A stretch of DNA of 64,000 bases from Nocardia sp. NBC_00403 (GTDB lineage: Bacteria; Actinomycetota; Actinomycetes; Mycobacteriales; Mycobacteriaceae): NCBI RefSeq assembly GCF_036046055.1, contig NZ_CP107939.1, positions 1,426,001 to 1,490,000 of the forward strand, read 5' to 3'. The translations under genes were made by a program, and so were the position numbers. Of the stretch, positions 62,954 through 64,000 are shown piece after piece. Numbering within the stretch: position 1 is the first letter of the stretch; the number at the start of each line of letters is the position of its first letter. The notes beneath the pieces are model-generated. The model had not been told where the DNA came from. It ran no database searches and worked only from the letters and a program-made list of their open reading frames with translations.

Positions 62954-63802
62954 TCAGAGCGGCTTGTGGGCCAGCACGGCGAACATGGTCACCGACAGAT
63001 GGATATCGCCGCTCTCGGCGCCCGCCTCGAGGTCGGCGATCAGCTGATCGCGCTGCGCCTCGGTGATGACGCCGCGCGCCACCGCCATTGCCGAGATCCG
63101 ATTGACCAGCGCACCGGCGCCGACGCTGCGGTCCTGTACCAGCGCATGGGAGCCGATCTCATCGATGACCAGGCCTGCCTTGGTCAGCAGTCCGGGCAGC
63201 AGCCGGCCCGACAGCGGGTTGGTCGTCGCCGAGAGCAGGGTGTCGACGACCTCCCTGACCACCTGACGATTGCCGGGATGCACGATCGCGGTGCCCCAAT
63301 CGCTGTCCACCACCACAACCCGGCCGCCGGGACGTAGCACCCTCGCGATCTCGTTGGCGGCGCGGATCGGTGCGGTCAGATGTTGGAAGACCCGCTCGCA
63401 CAGCGCCGCATCGAAACTGTCGGCGCCGAAGGGCAGGCCGTAGGCGTCGCCGGAATGGAATTTGGCGGTCGACCCGGCCTGGGCCGCGCGGCGTTCGGCG
63501 GCAGCGAGCAGGTGCGGGTCGGGTTCGACGCCGATCGCGGTTCCGGTCGGTCCGACCGCGTCCGCGAAGGCGAGCACCTCCGATCCGGAGCCGGAGCCGA
63601 TGTCGACCGCGCGCTCGCCCGGCTGCAGTGCGAGTGCGTCGTGGGCCCAGGTCCGCAGTCTCCGGATGCCGGGCAGTGCCGCATGTAGATCGCGTACATC
63701 GACCAACTGATCCTGACCCGCGCTGTCGAAGCGGTCCGGGCGCAATCCGTGCGAATCCATTGGCCCGATTCCGTCCCTCGGTTCGGCCGTCGTCTGAGGC
63801 AT
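62954..63802 (-). CDS. Class I SAM-dependent methyltransferase
   Basis: A 282-residue methyltransferase. Motif I is VDIGSGSGSEVLAFADAVG, the acidic residue after strand 2 is in IGVEPDPHLL, motif II lies around FDAALCERVFQHL, and the motif III region is RVLRPGGRVVVVDSDWGTA. The C-terminal part resembles the UbiE/arsenite-type accessory region. ATG 63802 or 63760 starts the gene. The substrate is unknown. It is convergent with aspC. Confidence 0.82.
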   Translation of the reverse strand: MPQTTAEPRDGIGPMDSHGLRPDRFDSAGQDQLVDVRDLHAALPGIRRLRTWAHDALALQPGERAVDIGSGSGSEVLAFADAVGPTGTAIGVEPDPHLLAAAERRAAQAGSTAKFHSGDAYGLPFGADSFDAALCERVFQHLTAPIRAANEIARVLRPGGRVVVVDSDWGTAIVHPGNRQVVREVVDTLLSATTNPLSGRLLPGLLTKAGLVIDEIGSHALVQDRSVGAGALVNRISAMAVARGVITEAQRDQLIADLEAGAESGDIHLSVTMFAVLAHKPL

Positions 63803-63967
63803 GGCCGAGAGCCTACGCGGGGGCTTACCACATCGCACGGCAGGTCTGTGAGGTGCATCACGATCGAGGGCTTCCGTCGATCCGGGTGGCCGAGACCACG
63901 CGCGGTCGGTTGATGAGATGATCGAGGACGAGTCGATCGTGGCGTCGAAGACCGGGAAAGGAAGTCC

Positions 63968-64000
63968 GTGACTGTGAAGCTGTGCCTCGCGCAGGACCCG
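63968..64000 (+). CDS. Start of a gene cut by the window end, probable HhH-GPD base-excision repair protein
   Basis: GTG 63968 with AAAGGAAG upstream encodes TVKLCLAQDP before the window stops. This resembles the N-terminus of the actinobacterial HhH-GPD family (pattern xLxLAQDPxAD). Eleven codons are too few for certainty. Confidence 0.4.
   Translation, partial: MTVKLCLAQDP

Overview
The window is GC-rich DNA from an actinomycete of the mycolic-acid group. Nocardia or a close relative fits best. The reasons are a KasA-type ketoacyl synthase, a FadD32-type fatty-acyl-AMP ligase, a DprE1-type oxidase, an MmpL-type transporter, a wax-ester/diacylglycerol acyltransferase, an actinobacterial long-form cytochrome b (QcrB), a lone DUF397 gene, and a small SRP RNA next to the Rv3722c-type aspartate aminotransferase. 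Genus assignment is inference; no rRNA is present.

Layout. 0-8 kb: DprE1-like oxidase with Ser at the benzothiazinone-target Cys position, housekeeping-type enzymes (VOC protein, mycothiol-dependent DinB/MDMPI protein, RidA), an esterase-like lipoprotein, a DUF998 membrane protein, and an m5C methyltransferase/Vsr pair. 8.5-16.7 kb: KasA-like synthase followed by FadD32-like ligase, then a heterodimeric ABC exporter whose two ATPase domains carry unusual insertions. 17-20.3 kb: prephenate dehydrogenase, TadA and its partner protein, tRNA-Ser(CGA), and a VapBC-type toxin-antitoxin pair. 20.4-24 kb: an NAD(P)-binding reductase, three paralogous tiny membrane proteins, and an EamA exporter whose tail is encoded by a 12-unit hexanucleotide repeat. 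24-31.5 kb: MmpL transporter with a divergent TetR regulator, an Rrf2-like regulator, and a second heterodimeric ABC exporter. 31.6-36.7 kb: queuosine-related genes (Tgt, YhhQ-type transporter, glutamyl-Q-tRNA synthetase) among small membrane proteins. 37-42.8 kb: DUF397 protein, a solitary qcrB, an acyltransferase, a secreted Gly/Trp-rich protein, and a CapA-type protein. 43-46 kb: a tightly overlapping three-subunit thiocyanate hydrolase/nitrile hydratase operon with an activator-like paralogue and a sulfide:quinone-reductase-like flavoprotein.

46-60 kb is an accessory region with many broken genes: an HxlR remnant, an Excalibur-like remnant, an ABC-ATPase stub in frame with a GtrA protein, a zinc metalloprotease apparently split by one base, a patatin stub coupled to a membrane protein of lower GC, and an XRE-type regulator facing an operator and a chain of overlapping small genes. 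It ends in a truncated tyrosine integrase beside tRNA-Ser(GGA). This looks like the decayed end of an integrated element. 60.2-64 kb returns to core genes: a Pro-rich membrane-anchored protein, SRP RNA, AspC-type aminotransferase, a methyltransferase, and the start of a probable HhH-GPD protein.

The most coherent functional unit outside core metabolism is the 43-46 kb cluster. Its order (beta-type, alpha-type, gamma-type subunit, activator) matches thiocyanate hydrolase, and the flavoprotein could handle sulfide derived from the carbonyl sulfide product. All homology calls were made by eye from translated sequence; no database search was run.
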